Positions 8,756 through 17,368 of a DNA stretch of 64,000 nucleotides are shown here, one piece after another. The notes beneath the pieces are model-generated. The model ran no database searches. It saw nothing but the letters and a program-made list of their open reading frames with translations, and was not told the DNA's origin. Origin of the DNA: Cellulomonas dongxiuzhuiae (GTDB taxonomy: Bacteria; Actinomycetota; Actinomycetes; Actinomycetales; Cellulomonadaceae); NCBI RefSeq assembly GCF_018623035.1, contig NZ_CP076023.1, positions 1,550,001 through 1,614,000 of the forward strand. The letters run 5' to 3'. The translations under genes and the position numbers were made by a program. How positions within the stretch are numbered: position 1 is the first letter of the stretch; every line of letters starts with the position of its first letter.

Positions 8756-10575
8756 CCGCCACGACGGTGCCCCGCGGCACGCCCGCGCCGACGCCCGACG
8801 AGCACGGCGACCACACCCCGGCCGAGGTGCGAAGCCGGTCGCTCGGCCTGCTCGCGTCGCTGCTGCGGCCGGTCACGCGGCGCGCCGTGCTGACCGCGCT
8901 CGTCGTCGTCGTCGCCCAGCTCGCGCTGGTCGCCGGACCCGCGCTGGTGGCCCTCGGCATCGACCGCGGCATCCCCGCACTGCGCTCCGGCGACGCCGGT
9001 CCGCTGTTCCTGGTCGCGGGCGGCTACGCGGTGACGGCGCTGGTCGCGGGCGTGTTCACGGCCGCGACCGTGCGCATGGCGGCCACCGTCAGCCAGGCCG
9101 TGCTGCTCGACCTGCGCGGTCGTGTCTTCCGGCACACGCAGCGCCTCAGCCTGGAGTTCCACGAGCGCTACACCTCGGGTCGGATCATCTCGCGGCAGAC
9201 GTCCGACCTCGACGCCCTGCGCGAGCTGCTCGACGGCGGTGTCACGACGCTCGCCGCGAGCGGACTGGCGATGGTGTTCACCGCGGTCGGCCTGACGGTC
9301 CTCGACTGGCGCTCGGGTCTCGTGCTGCTCGTCGCCGTGGTCCCCGGGGTCGTGCTGACCCGCTGGTTCCAGGTGCGGTCGCAGGCGCAGTACCGCCGGT
9401 CGCGCACCGCGGTGGCGCGCGTCATCGTCCGGTTCGTCGAGACGATGACGGGGATCCGCGCGGTGCAGGCGTTCCGACGCGAGCAGCAGGTCGCCGCCGT
9501 CTACGACGTCGAGGCGGAGGAGTACCGCGAGGCGAACGCCGAGGCGATCCGCGTCAACGGCGTGTTCGACACGGGCTTGGTCCTCATCGGCAACGTCACG
9601 GTCGCGGCGGTCCTGCTGGTTGGGGGGCTGCGGGTGCTCGACGGCGCGCTCGACGTCGGGGTGCTGGTCGCCGCGGTGCTCTACGCCCGTCGGTTCTTCG
9701 CGCCGCTCGCGCAGATCGGGATGTTCTACAACTCGTTCCAGTCCGCGACGGCCGCGCTCGAGAAGCTCTCCGGCCTGCTCGCGCAGGAGCCCACCGTGGC
9801 CGACCCGGTGCACCCGGTCCGGCTGCGCGAGCCGCGGGGCGACGTGCGGTTCGACGGCGTCGAGTTCGGCTACGGCGACGGGCCCGCCGTGCTGCCGCGG
9901 CTGGACCTGCACGTGCCGTCCGGGCAGACCGTCGCACTCGTGGGGGAGACCGGCGCCGGCAAGTCCACGGTCGCCAAGCTGCTCGCACGGTTCTACGACC
10001 CCCGCGCCGGGGCGGTCCGCCTCGACGGCGTCGACCTGCGGGAGATCGACCCGCGCGACCTGCGGACCGCGATGGTCATGGTCACGCAGGAGGCCTACCT
10101 GTTCTCCGGGTCCGTCGCGGCCAACATCGCCCTCGGGCGTCCGGGGGCCGGCCAGGCGGAGATCGAGCGTGCCGCCCGCGCGGTCGGTGTGCACGACCTG
10201 CTGGCGTCGCTGCCCGACGGCTACGACACCGACGTGGACACCCGCGGCGTGCGGCTGTCCGCCGGCCAGCGCCAGCTCGTGTCGTTCGCGCGCGCGTTCC
10301 TCGCCGACCCGGCGGTGCTCGTGCTCGACGAGGCGACGAGCTCGCTGGACATCCCGGGCGAGCAGCTGGTCCAGGAGGGCCTGCGCACGCTGCTGACCGG
10401 CCGCACGGCCGTCGTCATCGCGCACCGGCTGTCGACCGTGATGCACGCCGACCGCGTGCTGGTGGTCGACGACGGCCGCATCGTGGAGGACGGCAGCCCC
10501 GAGGCGCTCGTCGCCGCCGGGGGACGGTTCGCCACGCTGCACGCGCAGTGGCAGGAGTCGCTGCGCAGCACCTGA
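8752..10575 (+). CDS. ABC exporter half-transporter B (degenerate signature)
   Basis: Partner half-transporter, 607 residues. Membrane domain about 55-350, then an ATPase domain with Walker A GETGAGKST and a canonical Walker B VLVLDEATSSLD (Glu527). The signature is LSAGQ with Ala504 instead of Gly. This altered signature would face the altered Walker B of subunit A, so both defects fall in the same composite ATP site, as known for asymmetric exporters such as TM287/288 and LmrCD. N-terminal 40 residues are polar and proline-rich. Coupled to 6908 by a 4-base overlap. Confidence 0.9.
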   Translation: MTATTVPRGTPAPTPDEHGDHTPAEVRSRSLGLLASLLRPVTRRAVLTALVVVVAQLALVAGPALVALGIDRGIPALRSGDAGPLFLVAGGYAVTALVAGVFTAATVRMAATVSQAVLLDLRGRVFRHTQRLSLEFHERYTSGRIISRQTSDLDALRELLDGGVTTLAASGLAMVFTAVGLTVLDWRSGLVLLVAVVPGVVLTRWFQVRSQAQYRRSRTAVARVIVRFVETMTGIRAVQAFRREQQVAAVYDVEAEEYREANAEAIRVNGVFDTGLVLIGNVTVAAVLLVGGLRVLDGALDVGVLVAAVLYARRFFAPLAQIGMFYNSFQSATAALEKLSGLLAQEPTVADPVHPVRLREPRGDVRFDGVEFGYGDGPAVLPRLDLHVPSGQTVALVGETGAGKSTVAKLLARFYDPRAGAVRLDGVDLREIDPRDLRTAMVMVTQEAYLFSGSVAANIALGRPGAGQAEIERAARAVGVHDLLASLPDGYDTDVDTRGVRLSAGQRQLVSFARAFLADPAVLVLDEATSSLDIPGEQLVQEGLRTLLTGRTAVVIAHRLSTVMHADRVLVVDDGRIVEDGSPEALVAAGGRFATLHAQWQESLRST

Positions 10576-10608
10576 CCGGCGCCCACCGAGATCTCGCGGG
10601 TCGAGGGC

Positions 10609-11487
10609 TCAGGCGCTCTCGCCCGGCGCGGGCGGGTTGTTCCGCAGCCACCGCGTGTCGTCGTTGACGTACGCGTAGTACAGGCCGATGAGCAGCCCTC
10701 CGCCGATGAAGTTGCCGATCAGGGCGAACGCCACGTTGCCCGCCGCGAGCCCCAGGTCGACACCCTCGCGCAGCCCCACGATCGAGAACAGCACCGTGTT
10801 GGCGACCGAGTGCTCGAGGCCGAGGAACGCGAAGACGAAGACGGCGACGATCATGACGGACGACTTGGCGACGTCGCTGGTGATGAGGCCGTTGTAGACG
10901 AGCAGCATCGCGAGGTTGATGCAGAAGTTGCACAGCACCGCGCGGACCAGCAGGTCGGCCCAGCCGGCGGGCCCGTCCGCGACGTACGCGAGCTTGTGGT
11001 CCACGGAGGCGACCATCTGCTCGAGCACGGCGCCCTCGGCGAGCGTCGAGAACCGGAGGAGCACCGCGACGAGCAGACCGCCGACGACGTTGCCGAGGTA
11101 GCACAGGCCCAGCAGCCGCGCTGCGCGCCCCCACGACGTGCGCCGGTGGTAGGCGCCGATCGAGACGATCATCATGTTCGACGTCAGCAGCTCGGACCGT
11201 GAGTAGTAGATGAACACCAGCGCCCACCCGAACGTCAGCGCCCCGGCCATCCGCCCCAGCGGCTGCAGCGTCGAGCCGCCGACGACGATCTGGTCGAACG
11301 CCGCGATCACGGCGTAGTTCGCGCCGTAGAGCAGGCCGATCATGATCCCGGCCATCGCCGCGCGCATGAGGTAGCGACGCCCGAGGGTGCCCGACATGGC
11401 CGTCTTGGTCTCGAGGGACTCCAGCACGGTGCTGATGAACTGCTTGCCCGGGAACAGGGCGCCTGCGTCGGGGCCGGTGGTGCTCAC
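10609..11487 (-). CDS. Formate/nitrite transporter (FNT) family channel
   Basis: Integral membrane protein of 292 residues with about six hydrophobic helices. The pattern CNFCINLA, a lysine in SSVMIVAVFVF, then GLEHSVAN matches the FocA/NirC family; the His of EHS is the conserved pore histidine. It would pass formate, nitrite or another small monovalent anion. GTG at 11487 is chosen because CAGCGT stands 6 bases upstream on this strand; an in-frame ATG at 11556 would run over the divergent gene. Convergent with the ABC exporter, 33 bases apart. The actual anion cannot be read from sequence. Confidence 0.85.
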   Translation of the reverse strand: MSTTGPDAGALFPGKQFISTVLESLETKTAMSGTLGRRYLMRAAMAGIMIGLLYGANYAVIAAFDQIVVGGSTLQPLGRMAGALTFGWALVFIYYSRSELLTSNMMIVSIGAYHRRTSWGRAARLLGLCYLGNVVGGLLVAVLLRFSTLAEGAVLEQMVASVDHKLAYVADGPAGWADLLVRAVLCNFCINLAMLLVYNGLITSDVAKSSVMIVAVFVFAFLGLEHSVANTVLFSIVGLREGVDLGLAAGNVAFALIGNFIGGGLLIGLYYAYVNDDTRWLRNNPPAPGESA

Positions 11488-11493
11488 GGCTCC

Positions 11494-11499
11494 ACGCTG
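11494..11499 (-). promoter_or_regulatory. -10 element CAGCGT for the FNT gene
   Basis: Six bases separate CAGCGT from the GTG at 11487. It shares a 49-base divergent promoter region with the phosphoribosyltransferase gene. Confidence 0.4.
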
Positions 11500-11524
11500 C
11501 CACACGGGTGCCGCCGCCGTGGGT

Positions 11525-11530
11525 GACGAT
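11525..11530 (+). promoter_or_regulatory. -10 element GACGAT for the phosphoribosyltransferase gene
   Basis: GACGAT followed by 6 bases and the ATG at 11537, with no Shine-Dalgarno sequence. The same hexamer precedes the M23 gene at 58086. Confidence 0.4.
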
Positions 11531-11536
11531 GGGCAC

Positions 11537-12043
11537 ATGACGACGACGCAGGGCACGGGCGAGGGGATGACGGACCGCGAGGTCCTCGACTGGGAGACCT
11601 TCGGCAGGGCGGCGCGGGAGATCGCCCAGGTGGTGGTGGACTCCGGCTTCGAGCCGGACGTCGTCGTGTCGATCGCCCGGGGCGGGCTGCCACCCGGCGG
11701 CGCGATCGCCTACGCGCTGGGGACCAAGGCCGTCGGGACCATGAACGTGGAGTTCTACACCGGCGTCGGCAGCACGCTGCCCGAGCCGCTGCTGCTGCCG
11801 CCCCTGCTGGACACCGACGCCGTGCGCGGTCTGCGCGCGCTGGTGGTCGACGACGTGGCGGACTCGGGGGAGACGCTCGCGCTCGTGCGGCGGCTGCTGG
11901 CCCAGGACTGCGCCGAGGTCCGCACGGCCGTGCTGTACGCCAAGCCGCGGTCCGTCGTCGACCCGGACTACGTGTGGCGCCGCACCGACCGCTGGATCAC
12001 GTTCCCGTGGTCGGCGCTGCCGCCGGTCGAGGCGAGCCGCTGA
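11537..12043 (+). CDS. Phosphoribosyltransferase domain protein
   Basis: Cytoplasmic type I phosphoribosyltransferase, 168 residues. The PRPP-binding loop is ALVVDDVADSGETL near residues 96-109, and SIARGGLPPG forms the pyrophosphate loop. Closest in style to the COG2236 group (hypoxanthine/xanthine-type). The purine-base specificity hood is short, so the base salvaged is uncertain. Start chosen by the leaderless -10; an in-frame ATG exists 30 bases inside. It lies 15 bases from the convergent pucR-type gene. A purine-salvage role beside a ureide/purine region is plausible but unproven. Confidence 0.8.
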   Translation: MTTTQGTGEGMTDREVLDWETFGRAAREIAQVVVDSGFEPDVVVSIARGGLPPGGAIAYALGTKAVGTMNVEFYTGVGSTLPEPLLLPPLLDTDAVRGLRALVVDDVADSGETLALVRRLLAQDCAEVRTAVLYAKPRSVVDPDYVWRRTDRWITFPWSALPPVEASR

Positions 12044-12058
12044 CGCCCGGCACGGCGG

Positions 12059-13543
12059 TCACGCCGGCGGCCGCACCAGCCGGTGCGCCTCGAGCGCCAG
12101 CGCCAGCGCGGTGCGGGTGCGCGGGTCGTGCAGGTCGGCCTCCAGCAGGTCGCCGATGCGCTGGAGCCGGTGCTTCATCGTGTTGTAGTGCACGAAGAGG
12201 CGCCGGGCGGCCTCCGCGGCGTTGCCGAGACCGAGGAACACCTCCAGCGTGCGGCACAGGTCGCCGTCGGCCTGGGCGTCGTGCCGCAGGAGGGGCCCGA
12301 TCTGCGCGTCGACGTACTCCTGGAGCAGGTCCCGCCGCAGGCTGAGCACCAGCCGCTCGAAGCCGAGGTCGTCGTGGCGCGCCGTCGCACGGCCCGTGAC
12401 GCCGGCGATCTGCAGGACCTCCTGGGCCGTCGCGTGGCTGCGCGGGAGCGCGGTGAGCGTCTCCGCCGGGCATCCCGACGCGACGACGACGCTCCCGGCA
12501 CCCGCCCGCCCGAGCGCCGTCCGGAACGCCTCCTCCGCGCCCCCCGACCCCGGCGCGATCGCGACCACCTGAGTACCGCGCAGCCAGGCCACGGCGCCCG
12601 CACCGAGCGTGCGGCGCGCTGCAGCCTGCAGCGCCTGCTCCGGGGGGGCTGCGTCGCACGCGGCGACGACGACCGTGGTCGTGCCGCCGAGGTCCCAGCC
12701 GAACAGCCGCGCCCGCTGCTCGAGCGCGCCCGCGTCCAGCGGGGTCGCGGTGACGAGCTCCTCGAGGAAGACGACGCGCAGCCGGCGGTCGAGCTCGATG
12801 CTCGCCAGCGCCTGCGCGATGTGCATCCCGGCGGCGAAGCACGCCTGGCGGATCAGCCGCCGTTGGGCGCGCGTCGGCTCGCCGTCGCCGCCGAGGACGA
12901 CGTGGCCGCGGCGGACGCCCGCGACCGTGACGGGGAACTCCCAGCGGCTCGCGCCCTGCGCCGGTCCCGGTGCGCGGGTCGACGGCGGGGAGACCGTGCC
13001 GCCGAGGAGGACGGGGTCGTCGGCGACGACGTCGACCGGCCGGTCCAGCGCACCGGACAGCGTCCGCGCGATCTCCGCCAGCCCGCCGCCGGCCAGCGCG
13101 ATACCGGTGAGGCGCTCGCGGATCACCTCGTCGTGCGCCGGCTCCGCGTCGTGCTCCGCGAGCACGACCGCGAGGACGGCGGCGATGACCTCGTTGAACG
13201 ACGTGTCGCCGGGCACCACCAGGACCGGGAACGCGAGCTCGTCGGCGATCTCGGCGAACCGGTCGGGCAGGCGGTCGAGGTACCGCAGCGGCTTGATCGC
13301 CAGGGCCGCCAGCCCGCGCGAGCTCAGCAGGCGCAGCAGGTCGACGAGGTCCTCGGGCCGCTCGCGCACCGGGTAGGCCGTCGTCAGGAGCAGCTCACCG
13401 GGCTTGATGTACGGCGCGATGTCCGGCACCTCCATGACGTTGACGCCGCTGACCAACCGGTCGACGCCGGCGTCACCGGCCAGGACGTAGGCGCCTCGCA
13501 GCGGCGCCAGGGTCATCACGTCTCGCACCGTCAGCGTCGCCAC
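12059..13543 (-). CDS. PucR-family transcriptional regulator
   Basis: Regulator of 494 residues. An N-terminal PucR domain (about 3-125, beginning TVRDVMTLAPLRGAYVLAG) is followed by a GGDEF-like CdaR segment (about 250-380) and a C-terminal PucR helix-turn-helix (about 430-485, with NAAEAARRLFVHYNTMKHRL). PucR proteins control purine and ureide catabolism in response to pathway intermediates. GTG at 13543 has GAGAGG 5 bases upstream; a start 36 bases further up has none. Divergent from the AllH-AllF-AllG operon with three repeated motifs between or at the starts, so it is the likely regulator of that operon. Confidence 0.88.
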   Translation of the reverse strand: MATLTVRDVMTLAPLRGAYVLAGDAGVDRLVSGVNVMEVPDIAPYIKPGELLLTTAYPVRERPEDLVDLLRLLSSRGLAALAIKPLRYLDRLPDRFAEIADELAFPVLVVPGDTSFNEVIAAVLAVVLAEHDAEPAHDEVIRERLTGIALAGGGLAEIARTLSGALDRPVDVVADDPVLLGGTVSPPSTRAPGPAQGASRWEFPVTVAGVRRGHVVLGGDGEPTRAQRRLIRQACFAAGMHIAQALASIELDRRLRVVFLEELVTATPLDAGALEQRARLFGWDLGGTTTVVVAACDAAPPEQALQAAARRTLGAGAVAWLRGTQVVAIAPGSGGAEEAFRTALGRAGAGSVVVASGCPAETLTALPRSHATAQEVLQIAGVTGRATARHDDLGFERLVLSLRRDLLQEYVDAQIGPLLRHDAQADGDLCRTLEVFLGLGNAAEAARRLFVHYNTMKHRLQRIGDLLEADLHDPRTRTALALALEAHRLVRPPA

Positions 13544-13571
13544 GGCTGCCTCTCGTCCACGTCGGCGCGTT

Positions 13572-13678
13572 GTCCACATCGGACGACGCGGCGTCCCGAT
13601 ACCGTCCGGTTCGGACGCTGCGGCACGGATGCCCCGGTGCCTACCGTCAGAGTATGTCGATTCCGTTCATATCGGACG
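13572..13678 (+). promoter_or_regulatory. Three GTYCNNNTCGGACG repeats, putative PucR operators
   Basis: Direct copies at 13572-13585 (GTCCACATCGGACG), 13604-13617 (GTCCGGTTCGGACG) and 13665-13678 (GTTCATATCGGACG). The first two are imperfect palindromes (GTCC...GGAC). The third is inside the first codons of the DUF2877 gene. Placement at a regulator/operon divergence suggests binding sites for the PucR protein (inference). Confidence 0.5.
13642..13647 (+). promoter_or_regulatory. -10 element TACCGT of the ureide operon
   Basis: TACCGT is followed by 6 bases and then the ATG at 13654, predicting a leaderless operon mRNA. The operator copies lie 25-70 bases upstream and 18 bases downstream. 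Confidence 0.5.
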
Positions 13679-14511
13679 CCCCGCGGGTCCGGGCGGCCGC
13701 CGACGCGCCGGGGTGGGACGCGGTGCTCGCCGCCACCGTCGTCCACGTGGGGCGCACGGTCGTCGTGCTGCGCACGTCCGGCGGTCTGCTCGTGCCGGTC
13801 ACGTCCGCCGCGCACGGCCTGGTGCCGGGTGGGGTGTGCCTCGCGGACGACAGCGGCCTCGACCGCGCCCGCACCACGCCCGTGGGGAACCGGCTCGACC
13901 GCGGGCAGTGGGCGACGCCGCTGCGCCGCGCCGTCCGGGTCGACCTGACCGTGCGCCGGGCGGCTGTGGACGCCGCCGCCGCGCACGCCCTGGCTGCCGG
14001 CGCGGCGGCCCCTGACGGTGGCGGGCCCCTGGACCCCGGCCCGGCCCGGTCCGGGGCGCGCGTCCTGGTCGACGCGGCCGGCGCGGACGACGCCTGGGGC
14101 GTGCGGAGGGTGCTGCACGGCCTCGTCGGCGTCGGCCCCGGATCGACGCCCAGCGGTGACGACGTCGTCGTGGGGGCGCTCGCGGGCCTCGACAGGCGGT
14201 CCGACGACGCGTCCGCGCGTGCCGGTGCGGCGATCCGTCGGGCGCTTCCCGGTCTTCTCGACCGCACCACGAGCCTGTCGCAGCACGACCTGCGGGCGGC
14301 GCTCGAGGGGCAGGTCGCCGAGCGGGTCCACCGGCTGGTCGAGGCCACCGCCGACGTGCGGCTGGTCGCCGCGGTGCTCCGCGAGGCGCGCTGCTGGGGC
14401 GCGACCTCGGGCCTCGACCTCGCGGCCGGCGTGGCCGCGGGTGCGCGCGGACCCGCGTCGGTGCGACGACGGCCCGCGCAGGCGCGCGTCGACCTGCGGA
14501 GGACCGCATGA
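13654..14511 (+). CDS. allH: DUF2877 protein, AllH (YlbF)-like carbamoyltransferase subunit
   Basis: 285-residue DUF2877 protein. The family hallmark GVGPGSTPSGDD is present near residues 163-174, followed by a polar SLSQHDLRAALEG segment. In E. coli the DUF2877 protein YlbF (AllH) forms oxamate transcarbamylase with FdrA (AllF) and YlbE (AllG). All three homologues occur here in consecutive genes. First gene of the operon; its stop overlaps the ATG of the AllF homologue (ATGA). The ATG at 13654 is preferred to one at 13570 because of the -10 spacing. Whether the complex acts on oxalurate/oxamate or another ureido compound here is unknown. Confidence 0.82.
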   Translation: MSIPFISDAPRVRAAADAPGWDAVLAATVVHVGRTVVVLRTSGGLLVPVTSAAHGLVPGGVCLADDSGLDRARTTPVGNRLDRGQWATPLRRAVRVDLTVRRAAVDAAAAHALAAGAAAPDGGGPLDPGPARSGARVLVDAAGADDAWGVRRVLHGLVGVGPGSTPSGDDVVVGALAGLDRRSDDASARAGAAIRRALPGLLDRTTSLSQHDLRAALEGQVAERVHRLVEATADVRLVAAVLREARCWGATSGLDLAAGVAAGARGPASVRRRPAQARVDLRRTA

Positions 14512-15998
14512 CGCCGGCCGCGACGCAGACGCTCGCCGCCCGCGTGTTCCCGCGCCTGTACCGCGACTCCGTGACGCTCATGTCGCTGGCCGCGGCGCTC
14601 GAGCGGCGCGACGGCGTGACGCGCGCCGGCGTCGTCATGGGCACCCCGGGCAACCTCGCGATCCTCGAGCGCTCCGCGATGCTGCCGCCCGACGTCGCGC
14701 CCGCGCCGGACGACCTCGTGGTCGTCGTGCGAGGAGTGGACGAGGCGACCGTCGCTGCGGCGCTCGAGGCCGCAGGAGCCGGCCTCGAGGCGGTGGAGCA
14801 GGACCGCGGGTCCCGGCGGGAGCGCCTGCCGCAGACGGTCGCGGAGGGCCTGACGGTCGACCCGGCGCTGACGCTGGCGGTGGTCTCGACGGCCGGTGCG
14901 TACGCCCCCGTCGTCGTCGAGCAGGCGCTGCGCTCGGGGCTGCACGTGCTGTGCTTCTCGGACAACGTGCCGGCGGCCGACGAGGTCCGGCTCAAGCACC
15001 TGGCCGCGCAGCGAGGACTGCTGCTGATGGGACCCGACTGCGGCACCGCGATCCTCGACGGGGTGCCGCTGGGGTTCGCCAACGCCGTGCGCCGCGGACC
15101 CGTGGGCATCGTCGCGGCGTCCGGCACGGGCGCCCAGGAGGTCGCGTGCCTCTTGCACCGCGCGGGCACCGGGGTCTCCCAGCTCGTCGGTGTCGGCGGG
15201 CGCGACCTGTCGACCGCCGTGGGCGGGACCATGACCCACCTGGCGCTGGACCTCCTCGGCCGGGACGGCGCGACCGAGGTCGTGGTCGTCGTGTCCAAGC
15301 CGCCCGCGCCGGAGGTCGCCCGGCGCCTGCTCGCGCGGCTGGCCACCCTCGGGAAGCCCGCGGTGGCGTGCCTGCTGGGCGAGGACGACACCGACGGCCC
15401 CGTGCCGGTGCGCGGCACGCTCGAGGGCGGGGCGCGCGCGGCGGCCGCACTGGTCGGTGCGGTGCTCGACCTCGAGCCCGTCGCGCTCCCGGACGCGACG
15501 CCGGGTGCGGCACAGGACGGGACGCCGGCCGCCGGTGTCCTCGGCCTGTACACGGGCGGGACGCTCGCGGCCGAGGCCCGCGTCGTCCTGGGACGCGCCG
15601 GCGTCCCGGCGCAGGTCCTCGACCTCGGGGACGACGCGTACACCGTCGGGCGGCCGCACCCGATGATCGACCCGGCGAGCCGCGCCGCACTGGTCGTCGA
15701 CGCGGGTGGGCGGCCAGACGTCGGGGTCCTGCTCGTCGACCTAGTCCTGGGCCACGGCGCCGCGGCCGACCCGGCCACGCCGCTGGCGGACGCCGCGGCG
15801 GAGGCGGTCCGCACCGCGGCGTCCGACGGTCGCGAGCTCGTCGTGCTGGCCTCGGTGTGCGGCACGGACGACGACCCGCAGGACCTGGCGGCCGCCCGCC
15901 GCGCGCTGACGCGCGCCGGGGTCGTCGTCCACCCGTCGAACGCCGCCGCGGCCCGCGCCGCCGCGGCCGTGGCCTCCCGCGTCCGGAGCACCGCATGA
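14508..15998 (+). CDS. allF: FdrA/AllF-like acyl-CoA-synthetase-fold subunit
   Basis: 496 residues, FdrA family, built from succinyl-CoA-ligase-like modules. The segment GPVGIVAASGTGAQEVACLL (near 196-215) and the glycine-rich GVGGRDLSTAVGG resemble nucleotide/phosphate-binding parts of that fold. A second Rossmann-like half starts near residue 340 (GVLGLYTGGTLAAEA). E. coli FdrA is AllF of oxamate transcarbamylase; at 555 residues it is somewhat longer. Its start and stop both overlap the neighbours by four bases, arguing for equal production of the three subunits. Confidence 0.85.
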   Translation: MTPAATQTLAARVFPRLYRDSVTLMSLAAALERRDGVTRAGVVMGTPGNLAILERSAMLPPDVAPAPDDLVVVVRGVDEATVAAALEAAGAGLEAVEQDRGSRRERLPQTVAEGLTVDPALTLAVVSTAGAYAPVVVEQALRSGLHVLCFSDNVPAADEVRLKHLAAQRGLLLMGPDCGTAILDGVPLGFANAVRRGPVGIVAASGTGAQEVACLLHRAGTGVSQLVGVGGRDLSTAVGGTMTHLALDLLGRDGATEVVVVVSKPPAPEVARRLLARLATLGKPAVACLLGEDDTDGPVPVRGTLEGGARAAAALVGAVLDLEPVALPDATPGAAQDGTPAAGVLGLYTGGTLAAEARVVLGRAGVPAQVLDLGDDAYTVGRPHPMIDPASRAALVVDAGGRPDVGVLLVDLVLGHGAAADPATPLADAAAEAVRTAASDGRELVVLASVCGTDDDPQDLAAARRALTRAGVVVHPSNAAAARAAAAVASRVRSTA

Positions 15999-17368
15999 TC
16001 GCCGGCGGGGTCCGCGTGCTCAACGTCGGCCTGCCCGCGGTCGTCGAGGGCGTCCCCGCGCGGGACGTCCTCCAGCTCGACTGGCGGCCGCCCGCCTTCG
16101 GCGACGCGGACGCCGCACGGCTCGCGCTCGCGCTCGACGACGAGGTCACGCACGCGGCCAACCGCCGCGCGCTCGCCGCCGTGCACGCCGCGCGCCCGCA
16201 GCTCGTCGGCGTGCGTCCGGCCCGGGAGGTGGTCCCCCGCCTGGGCGACGGGCGGCTGCTCCTGCACGCCGGGCCGCCGATCGCCTGGGAGCGGATGTGC
16301 GGGCCGGTGCGCGGTGCGCTGGTCGGTGCCGTGCTGCTGGAGGGCTGGGCGGGGACGCCCCCCGAGGCGCGGCGTCTGCTCGACAGCCGCGCGATCGCCC
16401 TGGAGCCGTGCCACCACCACGGGGCGGTCGGCCCGATGGCGGGGGTCCTCGCGCCGTCCATGCCGGTCCTCGTCGTCGAGGACGGCGCCGAGCGCGCGTA
16501 CGCGTCGCTCAACGAGGGCCTCGGCCGGGTGCTGCGCTTCGGGGCCTTCGACGCCGAGGTGCTCGACCGCCTGAGGTGGATGCGTGACGTCCTCGCACCG
16601 GTGCTGGACGCCGCGCTGCGTGACGAGGGTCCCCTCGACGTGACGTCGCTCGTCGCGCAGGCGCTGACCATGGGGGACGAGGGCCACAACCGCTCCACGG
16701 CGGCGACGGCCCTGCTGACGCGGCGCCTCGCACCGGCCGTCGCCCAGCAGGACCAGGGCGTCCCCGTGCTGCGCTTCCTCGCCGGCAACGACCACTTCGC
16801 GCTCAACCTGTCGATGGCCGGGGCGAAGCTGGCCATGGACGCCGCCGTCGGGGTCGAGGACTCCACCCTCGTCACGGCCATGGCGCGCAACGGCGTCGAG
16901 TTCGGGCTGCGGGTCGCCGGGACCGGGGAACGCTGGTTCATCGCACCCGTCGGCGCCGCGGACGGTCTCTTCTTCCCGGGCTACCGCCTCGCGGACGCCA
17001 ACCCCGACCTCGGGGACTCCGCGATCACCGAGACGCTCGGCATCGGCGGCTTCGCGATGGCGGCCGCACCGGCGATCACCGCGTTCGTCGGCGGCACCCC
17101 CGAGGACGCCCTGGAGACGACGCTCTCGATGCGGCGCATCACGATGGGCCCGCACCCGGCGTTCCGGCTGCCGCCGCTGGGCTTCTCCGGCGCGCCGAGC
17201 GGCATCGACGTGCTCAAGGTCCTCGACACCGGCGTGCTCCCGGTCATCAACACCGGGATCGCGCACCGCGAGGCCGGCGTCGGGCAGATCGGTGCGGGCA
17301 TCGTCGAGGCGCCCGCGGCCGTCTTCCTCCAGGCGGTCCGCGCGCTGCACGCCGCGAGGTCGCGATGA
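15995..17368 (+). CDS. allG: DUF1116 protein, AllG (YlbE)-like subunit
   Basis: 457-residue DUF1116 protein, family-typical length. Conserved features include the EPCHHHGAVGPMAGV segment (near 138-152), GDEGHNRSTAA, and GNDHFALNLSMA. The His-rich and Asn/Asp stretches are likely active-site material, though residue roles are not established. In E. coli the DUF1116 protein YlbE (AllG) is the third oxamate-transcarbamylase subunit. Four-base overlaps on both sides. Together with AllF/AllH homologues it should phosphorolyse or transfer a carbamoyl group, making carbamoyl phosphate for the kinase encoded next (inference from E. coli). Confidence 0.85.
   Translation: MIAGGVRVLNVGLPAVVEGVPARDVLQLDWRPPAFGDADAARLALALDDEVTHAANRRALAAVHAARPQLVGVRPAREVVPRLGDGRLLLHAGPPIAWERMCGPVRGALVGAVLLEGWAGTPPEARRLLDSRAIALEPCHHHGAVGPMAGVLAPSMPVLVVEDGAERAYASLNEGLGRVLRFGAFDAEVLDRLRWMRDVLAPVLDAALRDEGPLDVTSLVAQALTMGDEGHNRSTAATALLTRRLAPAVAQQDQGVPVLRFLAGNDHFALNLSMAGAKLAMDAAVGVEDSTLVTAMARNGVEFGLRVAGTGERWFIAPVGAADGLFFPGYRLADANPDLGDSAITETLGIGGFAMAAAPAITAFVGGTPEDALETTLSMRRITMGPHPAFRLPPLGFSGAPSGIDVLKVLDTGVLPVINTGIAHREAGVGQIGAGIVEAPAAVFLQAVRALHAARSR

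Noticed and set aside
10588..10597. Palindrome CGAGATCTCG between the ABC exporter and the FNT gene as operator or terminator
   Set aside because: Ten bases only, no loop, and no second copy; chance is enough to explain it.
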